A DNA stretch of 64,000 nt from DATCTV01 sp964513375 (GTDB taxonomy: Bacteria > Desulfobacterota > Desulfomonilia > UBA1062), in assembly GCA_964513375.1 (NCBI GenBank), contig CAZEMO010000011.1, positions 1 through 64,000 of the forward strand, given 5' to 3'. The notes under the pieces are model-generated. The model was not told the origin of the DNA. It saw only the letters and a program-made list of their open reading frames with translations, and made no database searches. This document shows, piece by piece, positions 25,866 to 33,403 of this stretch (position 1 is the stretch's first letter; the number at the start of each line of letters is the position of its first letter). The position numbers were made by a program, and so were the translations under genes.

Positions 25866-27544
25866 AATTCACCCCTTGCTACAGGTATTTCCACGGTAAA
25901 AATTGTCATACCCTGTTGCCCTGCTTCCTTAGGTGGGTTGCTGATTACCCGCATAGAACCGCCGTAACGTTTAATGATTTCGTGGCTCATGTATAGGCCG
26001 AGTCCAGTACCACCCGCTTCCTTGGTAGTGAAAAAGGGTTCGAATAGCTTCCCAATATATTTGTCAGGAATGCCGACACCCGTATCGCATATTTCTATCA
26101 CTATTTTCTCAAGAACTCCAATGTAGCGCGTGCCGATACTTAGAACTCCTCCGGCAGGCATGGCTTCCAACGCGTTGACTATCAGGTTGGTAAAAACCTC
26201 CTGTATGACGGTTTCACCGATCTCTGCCAATGGAAGGCCGGGATATAAATGACTGTGGAGCTTAACATGCCTGCTCTCTATCTGTACCTGAGCTATGCTG
26301 AGCAATTTTTTAAGCACAGCATTGACATCACAGATCTGATCTTCTCTTGGTGACATGCGTGCCACATCAAGAAGGTTCCTGACGATATTGCTACACTGTT
26401 TGATCTCGTCCTCAATCACTGCAAGCTGTTGCCTGGCTGAAATCTGTTCAGGCGGCATTTCCTCTCCCAGCATCTGGGTATACAGCAGGGCACTTGCAAG
26501 AGGTGTGTTTACCTCATGGGCAAGACCTGAAGTAAGCATCCCCAGTGCAGCAAGTTTGCTGTTGTGTATTGACTGGAATTCAAGCTCTTTCTCATGTTTA
26601 TGGCTTTCTTTAAGACGTCCAACAATCCGCCCCGAAATAACCCAGGCAACAAGAAATATGCCGGCAATAAACAATGCAACAAGAACATAAACCGTTTGTC
26701 TTAGAGTCATGGCTTGTTCAAGGGCTTCATCCTGATCCTGTTCAGCTATAACAAGCCAGTCAGTCCGCTCAAGAGACTGGGACGCCCTAAGAACATATTG
26801 TCCGCGGTAATCTGTATAACGGCTGATCCCATTGGATTCGATTTTTTCCAAACTGATCTTATCGGGATGTGATTTCACCCTTAGTCTGGGAGTGGTTATA
26901 AAACGACCGTTCCTATCGACCAGGTAAAGCTCGCCTGTCTCCTCAAAACGGCTCTGTTTGAGATAGTCTTCTATTGAATGGAAATCTACTGCAGCCACTG
27001 CTAATCCCTTTTCAACATTTCTATGCTCATTCAGGGGGACTGCAACAAAAACTGCCGGAACTTTAACTTGAGGAACCGGATAAGGAATCACAGAGCTGAC
27101 AAATCCGTTTTTTTCTGCCTGTTTCCTGTTGATGCTGGAATCAAGAAGTCTGGCAATCGCCGGATCATATGGCCTGTTGCCAATGATGATCTTTCCCTGC
27201 TTGTCCAGAAAAAAGAAATCCACATATGAAGATGTTAACGCTTTCATGCAGTCAAAGGTTTCCAATGCGAGATCCTTTTTAACACCTGATGGTGTCGTGA
27301 CAAGGAAGGAAAAGACTTTAAGGTCATAAAACCTTTCTCCCAGGTAGCTGTCCAGGTAGACAGCACTTTTCTCCGCTAACCCTGTGAGGTGTGCATTTAC
27401 TTTGTCCTGAATTACTCCCTCGCCCACGCGTTGAAACTTGTAAACTATTCCCACCAGAGGAATGATCGCAAGGACTATGAAATAAAATATAAACTTTATT
27501 CTCAGAATCCTGAAATTAACCGGTTCATTAGCGGAATTTTTCAA
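25862..27544 (-). CDS. Membrane sensor histidine kinase with extracytoplasmic Cache domain
   Basis: About 560 aa. I prefer the TTG start at 27544, which has GAGGTGAT a few bases upstream; an ATG 17 codons earlier (27595) lacks a ribosome site. Helix 1 (FIFYFIVLAIIPLVGIVY), a periplasmic dCache-type domain (about 40-285; FFFLDKQGKIIIGNRP and GELYLVDRNGRFITTPR are typical strands), helix 2 (VYVLVALFIAGIFLVAWVI), HisKA with LGMLTSGLAHEVNTPLA, and an ATPase domain with EVFTNLIVNALEAMP, CDTGVGIP and GGTGLGLYMSHEII. Likely senses a small ligand such as an organic acid or amino acid outside the membrane and phosphorylates the regulator encoded next to it. Confidence 0.92.
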   Translation of the reverse strand: MKNSANEPVNFRILRIKFIFYFIVLAIIPLVGIVYKFQRVGEGVIQDKVNAHLTGLAEKSAVYLDSYLGERFYDLKVFSFLVTTPSGVKKDLALETFDCMKALTSSYVDFFFLDKQGKIIIGNRPYDPAIARLLDSSINRKQAEKNGFVSSVIPYPVPQVKVPAVFVAVPLNEHRNVEKGLAVAAVDFHSIEDYLKQSRFEETGELYLVDRNGRFITTPRLRVKSHPDKISLEKIESNGISRYTDYRGQYVLRASQSLERTDWLVIAEQDQDEALEQAMTLRQTVYVLVALFIAGIFLVAWVISGRIVGRLKESHKHEKELEFQSIHNSKLAALGMLTSGLAHEVNTPLASALLYTQMLGEEMPPEQISARQQLAVIEDEIKQCSNIVRNLLDVARMSPREDQICDVNAVLKKLLSIAQVQIESRHVKLHSHLYPGLPLAEIGETVIQEVFTNLIVNALEAMPAGGVLSIGTRYIGVLEKIVIEICDTGVGIPDKYIGKLFEPFFTTKEAGGTGLGLYMSHEIIKRYGGSMRVISNPPKEAGQQGMTIFTVEIPVARGEL

Positions 27545-27595
27545 GTTATCACCTCGAATGCATATCTGAAAATATCGTTCATCTCCAATCCCCAT

Positions 27596-28068
27596 TCATT
27601 AAGCAACCAATTGAGGGAGTGTCTGGTTAGTTAACATATTGTTCTGTTTCATGACAAGCTCATAAGGGGCACAGCTTCTTAACTGGTTCTCAAGCTTCCC
27701 TTTCATTAAATATCCTTATTATCTTCTACTCCTTAAATCTCCTACTCTTAATGATACGATCCTCCTCTATCCTTCTTACCAGATCGTACTCGCTCCAAAA
27801 ATGGCTTTGATTCAAGGAGAAAGGTCACAGACTATCTAATGCTATAAGAAATTGATATCCCAGCCAGGCTACAGATATCTGCGGAAGCTGTCGAAAAACT
27901 CTGAAATTGCATTAACTATTATTGTGTTTGTTACCGTACAAAATGATCATATAAAAAGCCCTTAAAAACCTTATTATAATATGTAATATTAACTTGTTAT
28001 GTAGTATTTGGTATCAGAAAATATCAAGGATATATGACCAACGAGTAAGTAGATATCAGGAGGTTTTC
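27596..28068. other. Intergenic region between sensor kinase and transposase remnant
   Basis: No gene is seen. AT-rich. A stretch around 27890-27925 (TGTCGAAAAACTCTG) resembles sequences often found at insertion-sequence ends and lies about 150 bases before the IS1182-like remnant, so it may be that element's left end, but no matching right end was found. Confidence 0.3.
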
Positions 28069-28269
28069 ATGGGAAGATTCAAGAGATGTGATTATGCCCA
28101 GGGGATGTTCATTCCTGTATACCTGCAAGAGCAGTTGATGCCGGGAACTCTTGAATACACCATTCGTAACCTGGTGGAGAAGCATATCGACTTGGGCATA
28201 TTTGATGGAAAGTACAGCAATGATGAAACCGGCACTGATATCTATATCTTTTTATTCAGGGCACAATAG
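28069..28269 (+). pseudogene. N-terminal remnant of an IS1182-type transposase
   Basis: 66 aa from ATG 28069 (AGGAGG upstream). FKRCDYAQGMFIPVYLQEQL, MPGTLEYTIRNLVE and GIFDGKYSNDETG match the conserved start of IS1182-family transposases, which run to over 400 residues with a DDE domain. Here the frame stops right after about residue 60 and nothing transposase-like follows before the DUF763 gene at 28336, so only the first sixth of the gene survives. Relic of an old insertion. Confidence 0.8.
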
Positions 28270-28301
28270 CTTTACGTCAGAAAAAATCGTAATCAATATT
28301 C

Positions 28302-28318
28302 CTGATCTGTCAGATCAG
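28302..28318. repeat. Perfect 17-bp palindrome CTGATCTG-T-CAGATCAG
   Basis: Arms of eight bases around a single central base, between the transposase remnant and the end of the DUF763 gene. As RNA it could close only a six-pair hairpin; as DNA it could be a dimeric protein site or part of a terminator for the DUF763 gene (a run of T lies some 10 bases beyond on the minus strand). Function unassigned. Confidence 0.35.
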
Positions 28319-28335
28319 ATTGCAAGTAATGCACA

Positions 28336-29406
28336 TCAGAATTTGCAGGCGAGCCGTCTGATCGCATCGAGCTTGCCCTTATCGCCAATCTCTGCCTTTT
28401 CTACAGCTCTTTTCAGAACTTCTATCGAATGGTCATAGTTCTTTCTGTCCACAGGATAAGGGGTGCCGTCCTTGCCTCCATGTGCGAATGAAAAAGCGGC
28501 AGGATCGGTCCGGCTGACTTCAGTGCCGTGTATAATCTCTGCAAGCAGCGATAATGCCCTTATCGTCTTCGGTCCTGCCCCCTTGGCTCCTATGAGAGAA
28601 GTAAAATCCGTGGGATTCTGTTCATAAGTTTCAATGAGTACCCTGCGGATATTATCCGGATTTATGTCGCGAAGCATAACTTCATGCCTGAAAGGCAGGC
28701 TGTATTCCCGGGCCTTCTTAAGTTCACCCAGGACAAAATCAGGTCCCTCTTTCAGTATTTCAACAGATGCGTCTCTTGTGTCATGACTCGATTTTGCTGT
28801 CAGATCATAGACTGTCTGCAAAGAAGATTGTGCGGTTATCCCTGCGTGAGGCTCCTCAACAAAATCCTTCAGCGCAGGCGAATACCAGTGATATCTGCGG
28901 GCGGTTCGCGCCTCTTCGTTCATGCCCTGCTGAACAACTGTCCATGTGAGCGTTGAATCAAAAAACAAATTGTGGTGGTAAAGCTGATGCCCGTCCTGAA
29001 GCGCATTGTTGTCGACTTTGGCCGAGAGCCTGCTGGCGCGCACAAGCGGGGCAGGCTCCTTCCCGAGCCTTTCGCACCTCATTTCAATATCTGAGGGCGT
29101 CTGTCTCGACCTGGCCCCTTTGCCGCCGCAGGCATAAAAGCCGATTTCATGCTCAAAACCGGCAATGCCTTCTTTTATAGCGCCACATACAGTTGTGGTT
29201 ACGCCGCTCGAATGCCAGTCGAATCCGAGTATACAACCCAGCGCCTGAAACCACAATGGCTCTGAGAGTCTTTTAAGGAGCTCATCTGTACCGTAATCCA
29301 GTATGATCGCCTTTACGATCTCACCGGCGAGGGCCTGCATCCTTTTAAAAAGCCATGCAGGCGCCTTGCCTCCATGGAGCGGGGTAGTCATTATGCCTGT
29401 ACGCAT
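28336..29406 (-). CDS. DUF763 family protein
   Basis: 356 aa, start MRTGIMTTPLHGGKAPAWL. This opening, LGFDWHSSGVTTTVCGAIKE, the KLVRASRLSAKVDN-like block (here VRASRLSAKVDNNALQDG), LYHHNLFFD, and MNEEARTARRYHWY are what I recognise as DUF763, a conserved protein of archaea and anaerobic bacteria without a settled function. A later DFTSLIGAKGAGPKTIRALS segment looks like a helix-hairpin-helix, hinting at nucleic-acid contact. Complete, cytoplasmic, with its own region downstream of the ferredoxin hairpin; probably not part of the redox operon. Confidence 0.85.
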   Translation of the reverse strand: MRTGIMTTPLHGGKAPAWLFKRMQALAGEIVKAIILDYGTDELLKRLSEPLWFQALGCILGFDWHSSGVTTTVCGAIKEGIAGFEHEIGFYACGGKGARSRQTPSDIEMRCERLGKEPAPLVRASRLSAKVDNNALQDGHQLYHHNLFFDSTLTWTVVQQGMNEEARTARRYHWYSPALKDFVEEPHAGITAQSSLQTVYDLTAKSSHDTRDASVEILKEGPDFVLGELKKAREYSLPFRHEVMLRDINPDNIRRVLIETYEQNPTDFTSLIGAKGAGPKTIRALSLLAEIIHGTEVSRTDPAAFSFAHGGKDGTPYPVDRKNYDHSIEVLKRAVEKAEIGDKGKLDAIRRLACKF

Positions 29407-29457
29407 ATGATTGGTTATTGAACTTCCAGGATATTATAAACTGATGATCAATATTCA

Positions 29458-29490
29458 AGAGGCGCACATCCCTTGAGGATGCGCACCTCT
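29458..29490 (-). terminator. Long hairpin ending the redox operon
   Basis: On the minus-strand transcript AGAGGTGCGCATCC pairs with GGATGTGCGCCTCT around a five-base loop: 14 pairs, two of them G-U. It follows the ferredoxin stop by ten bases. The U-content after it is modest (UUGAAUAUU), so it may act as a terminator or as a 3' stabiliser. The G-U positions mean the structure is much better on the minus-strand RNA than on the plus-strand RNA. Confidence 0.65.
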
Positions 29491-29499
29491 GAATCCGGA

Positions 29500-29928
29500 C
29501 TAAGCCGCTTTAGGAACAGGTTTTACCATCGTTATTACATCGACCGGGCATTCCGCTGCGCAGAAGCCGCAGCCGATACAGGCCTTCTCGTCTTTCATGA
29601 AAGGTTTCCCATGTTTGTCTTTTCCCATAGCCCCCGACATGGCAAGACAGCCTGTCGGACAGGTTTCGACACAGATAACGCACGAATTGCATTTCTTGCT
29701 GTTGAATACAGGTTTTTCCCATTCTGATTTCTTGACGGAAGTGCATATTCTGCCCAGGCTGTCTTTGACCGCCTGTTTGGGACAGACTTTACCGCAGACT
29801 CCACACTCGATGCAAAGAGAATCATTTATTGAATGCATGCTCTTCTGAGTGCCGCTTATTGCGTTTGCCGGGCATATTCTTTTGCATGCGCCGCAACCGT
29901 TGCAGACTTCAATAATCGTATAAGACAT
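29500..29928 (-). CDS. Ferredoxin with four [4Fe-4S] motifs
   Basis: 142 aa. Four CxxCxxCxxxCP motifs: CNGCGACKRICP (9), CIECGVCGKVCP (39), CNSCVICVETCP (80) and CIGCGFCAAECP (117), arranged as two bacterial-ferredoxin units. Predicted soluble electron carrier or electron-wire subunit. AGGAGG precedes the ATG; it follows the AOR fragment by 15 bases. Inference: shuttles electrons between the AOR/FMN proteins and the NuoE/F/G-like module. A comparable ferredoxin subunit accompanies AOR-type enzymes such as BamB. Confidence 0.93.
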   Translation of the reverse strand: MSYTIIEVCNGCGACKRICPANAISGTQKSMHSINDSLCIECGVCGKVCPKQAVKDSLGRICTSVKKSEWEKPVFNSKKCNSCVICVETCPTGCLAMSGAMGKDKHGKPFMKDEKACIGCGFCAAECPVDVITMVKPVPKAA

Positions 29929-29943
29929 CTGACCATCCTCCTT

Positions 29944-30957
29944 TTATTCTATTCCCAGCTTGATAAGGGTCTCAGCCTTCGGCTTGCCGGTTTCCGGATC
30001 CCATCCGAATGCCGTCCAGTAATCTTTCAAAAGCTTGTCTATCTCGACAGTTCTGCCTTTATTGGCGCCTTCCAGCAGAGGCGGAATACCGAGGGAGCGG
30101 TCGTTTGCCTTATAAGACTTGGGCTCAATCCCTTGTTTGACGTTAAACTGCTGTTTCAGTGTCTGAATGCGCTCGCCGATTTCCATATAATCTTCCGGGG
30201 TTTTGTTCCAGCCTGTTGCCGCATTAAGCCAGTCAAAGGTCGGCGTCCGCTTGATTCCGAGAAATGCCCCGAACATGCATAAGCCCGAACCGTTAAGCAC
30301 ATTCATGAACTTGCTGCAGGCGTTTGACCATATGGCCTTTTCTTCATCGGCCTTGTATTTTTCATTCTTGTGATAGAGGGGCTTTACTGCAGGCAGACTC
30401 TTGACCTTTTTCCAGAGCTGGAACATCTCATAATAAAGCCATGCTCCGATCGTATGCCTGCCCGGTGTGGGATCCGCACTGTAGTGCAGACCGAAACCCG
30501 GATCAGCCCTTCCGTCATGCATTGCGAGTTCCTGTCCGCCCGCATGTATGGCGTAACGCTCGGAACCTTTCCCGATCTTTTCAGAAGCGACCTTTGAGCC
30601 GTCAGCAAGGAGATCGCCGATCCCCTCTCTCCTGATCATCTTCTGTATAAGCGTAATGATAGCCTGTGTATTGCCCCAGTTAAGCTCAAGGCCGTCAGTA
30701 TCGTCTTTTGTAAGTATGCCGCGTTCGTAGCATTCAATAGCGAATGCGGCAGTGCCACCGGCTGATATCGTATCCATGCCTGCACGGTTGAGAAGCTCAT
30801 TCATATAGAATATGCTGTCGGAATCCTCATTCATGCAAAGCCCGCCCAAAGCAAGCACACTCTCATATTCGGGCTTGTGAGTTTCACTGAATTCGCCTGT
30901 TATCCTGCAGATGCCGCCGCAGCCGAGAGGACAGGAATAACAGTGATATTTCACCAT
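29944..30957 (-). pseudogene. Aldehyde:ferredoxin oxidoreductase lacking its N-terminal pterin domain
   Basis: 337 aa, beginning at what is about residue 285 of a full AOR (about 600 aa). Present: YHCYSCPLGCGG, the CxxCxxxC part of the [4Fe-4S] site, ETHKPEYESVLALGG, MDTISAGGTAAFAIECYERG, LELNWGNTQAII, GIGDLLADGSKVASE, HAGGQELAMHDGR and a distal Cys in NGSGLCMFGAF, i.e. domains 2 and 3 with all four cluster ligands. Missing: the AFOR_N domain that holds much of the tungstopterin. An in-frame TGA lies 54 bases upstream, only 117 bases separate it from the preceding gene, and the ATG has no visible ribosome site. So either the gene is 5'-truncated and dead, or it is a reduced protein; frameshift repair cannot recover the missing domain here. 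Confidence 0.8.
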
Positions 30958-31023
30958 CTCGCAATCTGTGTATACTAGACTTCTACTCGAAAAACCTTCT
31001 TCGTTGTATCATAGGAGATATTG

Positions 31024-31052
31024 CCCCCTGTAACTGTGTGAGCCACAGGGGG
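31024..31052. repeat. GC-rich hairpin CCCCCTGT/ACAGGGGG
   Basis: Eight-pair perfect stem (31024-31031 with 31045-31052) with a 13-base loop in the 117-base gap between the FMN glutamate-synthase-like gene and the AOR fragment. On the transcribed (minus) strand no U-run follows, so it would pause or stabilise RNA rather than terminate; on the plus strand it is followed by an AT-rich stretch. It sits just where the 5' part of the AOR gene would be expected. Confidence 0.5.
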
Positions 31053-31074
31053 GGACATTTATATTTTGACGCTC

Positions 31075-32658
31075 TCAACTGTTGAGGATAGTTAACGCCT
31101 GCTCCTTATCGACATCCATGATTGGCGTTATGCCGCTTATACGTGATGCTTCAGGAGTAAGCGCCGCAATATCGTCGCGTGAAATATGCTTGAGCGAGAA
31201 CTTCCTGCTTCCGGCCATAATCTGGCGCAATCCCTGGGTGAGACGCTCGTAGTATGTGTAGAGGCCGAGAGCGCCCGTAGGCAGCTTCTCGAACTCGTCT
31301 TTCCCTATTTCCTGGCGAAGTTCCGATGCAGTGACAAAAATCTCGTCTTTGGTCATGCCAAAGCGTTCGATATAAACAGGAACCTGCATGCTTTCGATGG
31401 TGCGGCCTATGGTTTTTCCCACCATTGCAGCAGCAATCGGGGCGCGCGCCATTCCGATGAGTTTTACAAAGGGTGAACCAAGCGCAAGTCCTTTGAATAT
31501 CTGATCCTCGAAAGAAAAGCCGCTCGCCAGCGTAAGCGCGGGGATAAATGCCCCCTTATTCGAAAGGTGCGATGCATATTGATACAAGAGCGAGTGCAGT
31601 TCGACCGGCGGAACCCCCCACTCATTCATCATTCTCCAGGGGCTCATCCCTGTCCCGCCGCCGGAGCCGTCAACGGTGAGAAGATCCAGCTTGCACTTCG
31701 AGGCAAAGACTATGGCCCGTGCAAGATCGGCAGGCCTGTATGCCCCGGTTTTAAGGAAGATATGTTTTGCTCCTGCCGCACGGAGTTCTTCGATCCTTTT
31801 CACAAAAGACTCTTCAGTCACCATGCCCACACGGGAATGGCGTTCAAACTCTTTGAATGAGCCGCGCTCAAAGGCCTTGATGACCACTTCGTCAAATGGG
31901 TCCGGCAATACGATGTAGCCCCTTTTGGCAAGCATCTGCGCCTTCTTGAGGTCTGGTATCTTGACCTCTCCGCCGATGTCCTTGGCGCCTTGTCCCCACT
32001 TCAGCTCGACGCACTCTACACCGAGCTTTTCTATAGCATACTCCTGAACCCCCAGACGGCCGTCTTCGATATTGGCCTGAACGATAATAGCACCTCTTCC
32101 GTCACGCTGGTATCTTCGATAGAGCTCGACTCTGCGTTTGAGATCGACGGTGTCTTCAACCCTCCCGTTTTTCAGCACGGCTTCAGGATCCATGCCTACC
32201 ACGTTTTCGCCTATGGTCAGACCTGTTCCCATGAGTGCAGATCCAATGGCCAGCCCATCCCAGTTGTTCTTTGCGATGGCAGTGGACCCGATACCAGGGA
32301 TTATCCACGGGCGGTTGAATACAATCTTCCCGTCCTGACCAAAGGCCACGGTGAGATCGACATTCGGGAATATGGCCTTGTCGCTGTCGGCCTCTATACC
32401 ATGGGCTCCTACGCATGTGCCCATAATATTGAAGTGGGAATAGTCCACGGGGTAGCTTTTTTCTGCTGCGGTGGTTATGACTCCGAACGGTTGAGGATAA
32501 ATTACTTCATGGCCCCGGTAAGCCGATTTCCCGATTTCGCACATCCCGATACACCCGTCAACACATGTTACGCACATCCCGGAAGTCGGAACAATCGAAT
32601 CTTCGGTCCTGTTTTTAGTCAATGTGGCGGCTGAAGCGTTAATTTTTGATAGTAACAT
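31075..32658 (-). CDS. FMN-binding glutamate-synthase-like protein (GltB central domain family)
   Basis: 527 aa, AAGGAGAG before the ATG. The core is the FMN/(beta/alpha)8 domain of glutamate synthase: IVQANIEDGRLGVQEYAI, VECVELKWGQGAKDIGG, KHIFLKTGAYRPADLARAI, LLTVDGSGGGTGMSPWRMMN and LASGFSFEDQIFKGLALGS. The glutaminase domain of real GltB is absent, and instead the N terminus has a Cys-rich stretch CVTCVDGCIGMCEIG (28-42) that could hold an Fe-S cluster. Within this operon it is more likely an FMN electron-transfer or unknown oxidoreductase subunit than a glutamate synthase. Substrate unknown. Confidence 0.85.
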   Translation of the reverse strand: MLLSKINASAATLTKNRTEDSIVPTSGMCVTCVDGCIGMCEIGKSAYRGHEVIYPQPFGVITTAAEKSYPVDYSHFNIMGTCVGAHGIEADSDKAIFPNVDLTVAFGQDGKIVFNRPWIIPGIGSTAIAKNNWDGLAIGSALMGTGLTIGENVVGMDPEAVLKNGRVEDTVDLKRRVELYRRYQRDGRGAIIVQANIEDGRLGVQEYAIEKLGVECVELKWGQGAKDIGGEVKIPDLKKAQMLAKRGYIVLPDPFDEVVIKAFERGSFKEFERHSRVGMVTEESFVKRIEELRAAGAKHIFLKTGAYRPADLARAIVFASKCKLDLLTVDGSGGGTGMSPWRMMNEWGVPPVELHSLLYQYASHLSNKGAFIPALTLASGFSFEDQIFKGLALGSPFVKLIGMARAPIAAAMVGKTIGRTIESMQVPVYIERFGMTKDEIFVTASELRQEIGKDEFEKLPTGALGLYTYYERLTQGLRQIMAGSRKFSLKHISRDDIAALTPEASRISGITPIMDVDKEQALTILNS

Positions 32659-32686
32659 GATATTGCTCTCCTTAATCCTTTCTTTT

Positions 32687-33358
32687 TTATTTTATTTCAC
32701 ATGCGACACAGGGTTCCATGTAGCACATCATGTCATTGAATTTTTCCTTGCCTATGCAAGGAGGGTTCAGATTAGCGCATGCATTGCACACGGCCTTTTC
32801 CGGCTCGTTGAACGTGCACCTGAGCTGGCAGGCAGGACAAATATACATACAGGCTCCGCACTGTCTGCAAATGTCTGAATTCCTGTCAAAGGGCGTGCCT
32901 ATGCTCCTCTCCTCGCCGCGGCCACGAAAACCCACTGCCCCTGCAGCCATCTGCTCCGAGCACATCCGCACGCACAGGCCGCACAGTATGCAATCGTCAT
33001 GCTCCTGTTTGAAACGCTGCTGGTTTACTCCATGTGCGGATGCCAGATCCTGTATAACCTTTGACTGCGGGCACGAACTTAACAATAATTCAATTATCAT
33101 TTTACGGGCCTTAACCACACGCTTTGAAGATGTTCTCACATTGAGGCCTTCCTCTACAGGATAGGTACAGGATGAAACCAGCTTTGATCTCGGCTCCTCT
33201 CCGATTTCCACTACACAGAGGCGGCAGGCACCATAGGGCGACAGACCTTCATGGGCGCACAGCGTTGGTATGGGAAAACCCATGAACCGCGCCGCTTCAA
33301 GGATTGTCATCCCTTCTTCGACGCTAACCTGCAAACCATTCATTGTTATTGAAATCAT
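32687..33358 (-). CDS. NuoG/HydA N-terminal-like Fe-S subunit
   Basis: 223 aa. Short version of the N-terminal region of complex I NuoG or [FeFe]-hydrogenase: plant-type [2Fe-2S] fold with CAHEGLSPYGACRLCVVEIG and SSCTYPVEEGL, a His-poor linker, then CILCGLCVRMC and CRQCGACMYICP with more Cys to the end (LRCTFNEPEKAVCNACANL, CYMEPCVACEIK). No molybdopterin or H-cluster domain follows. It would link the NuoF-like flavoprotein to the other subunits. GGGAGAG precedes the start. Such standalone subunits go with AOR- or Hdr-type soluble complexes. Confidence 0.9.
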   Translation of the reverse strand: MISITMNGLQVSVEEGMTILEAARFMGFPIPTLCAHEGLSPYGACRLCVVEIGEEPRSKLVSSCTYPVEEGLNVRTSSKRVVKARKMIIELLLSSCPQSKVIQDLASAHGVNQQRFKQEHDDCILCGLCVRMCSEQMAAGAVGFRGRGEERSIGTPFDRNSDICRQCGACMYICPACQLRCTFNEPEKAVCNACANLNPPCIGKEKFNDMMCYMEPCVACEIK

Positions 33359-33403
33359 ATGTATTCTCTCCCTTTGTACAGGGTAAATCCTTATGCCAAA
33401 TTA

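Noticed and set aside
31024..31052. Rho-independent terminator inside the redox operon
   Set aside because: On the transcribed strand no U-run follows the stem; kept only as a hairpin of unknown role.
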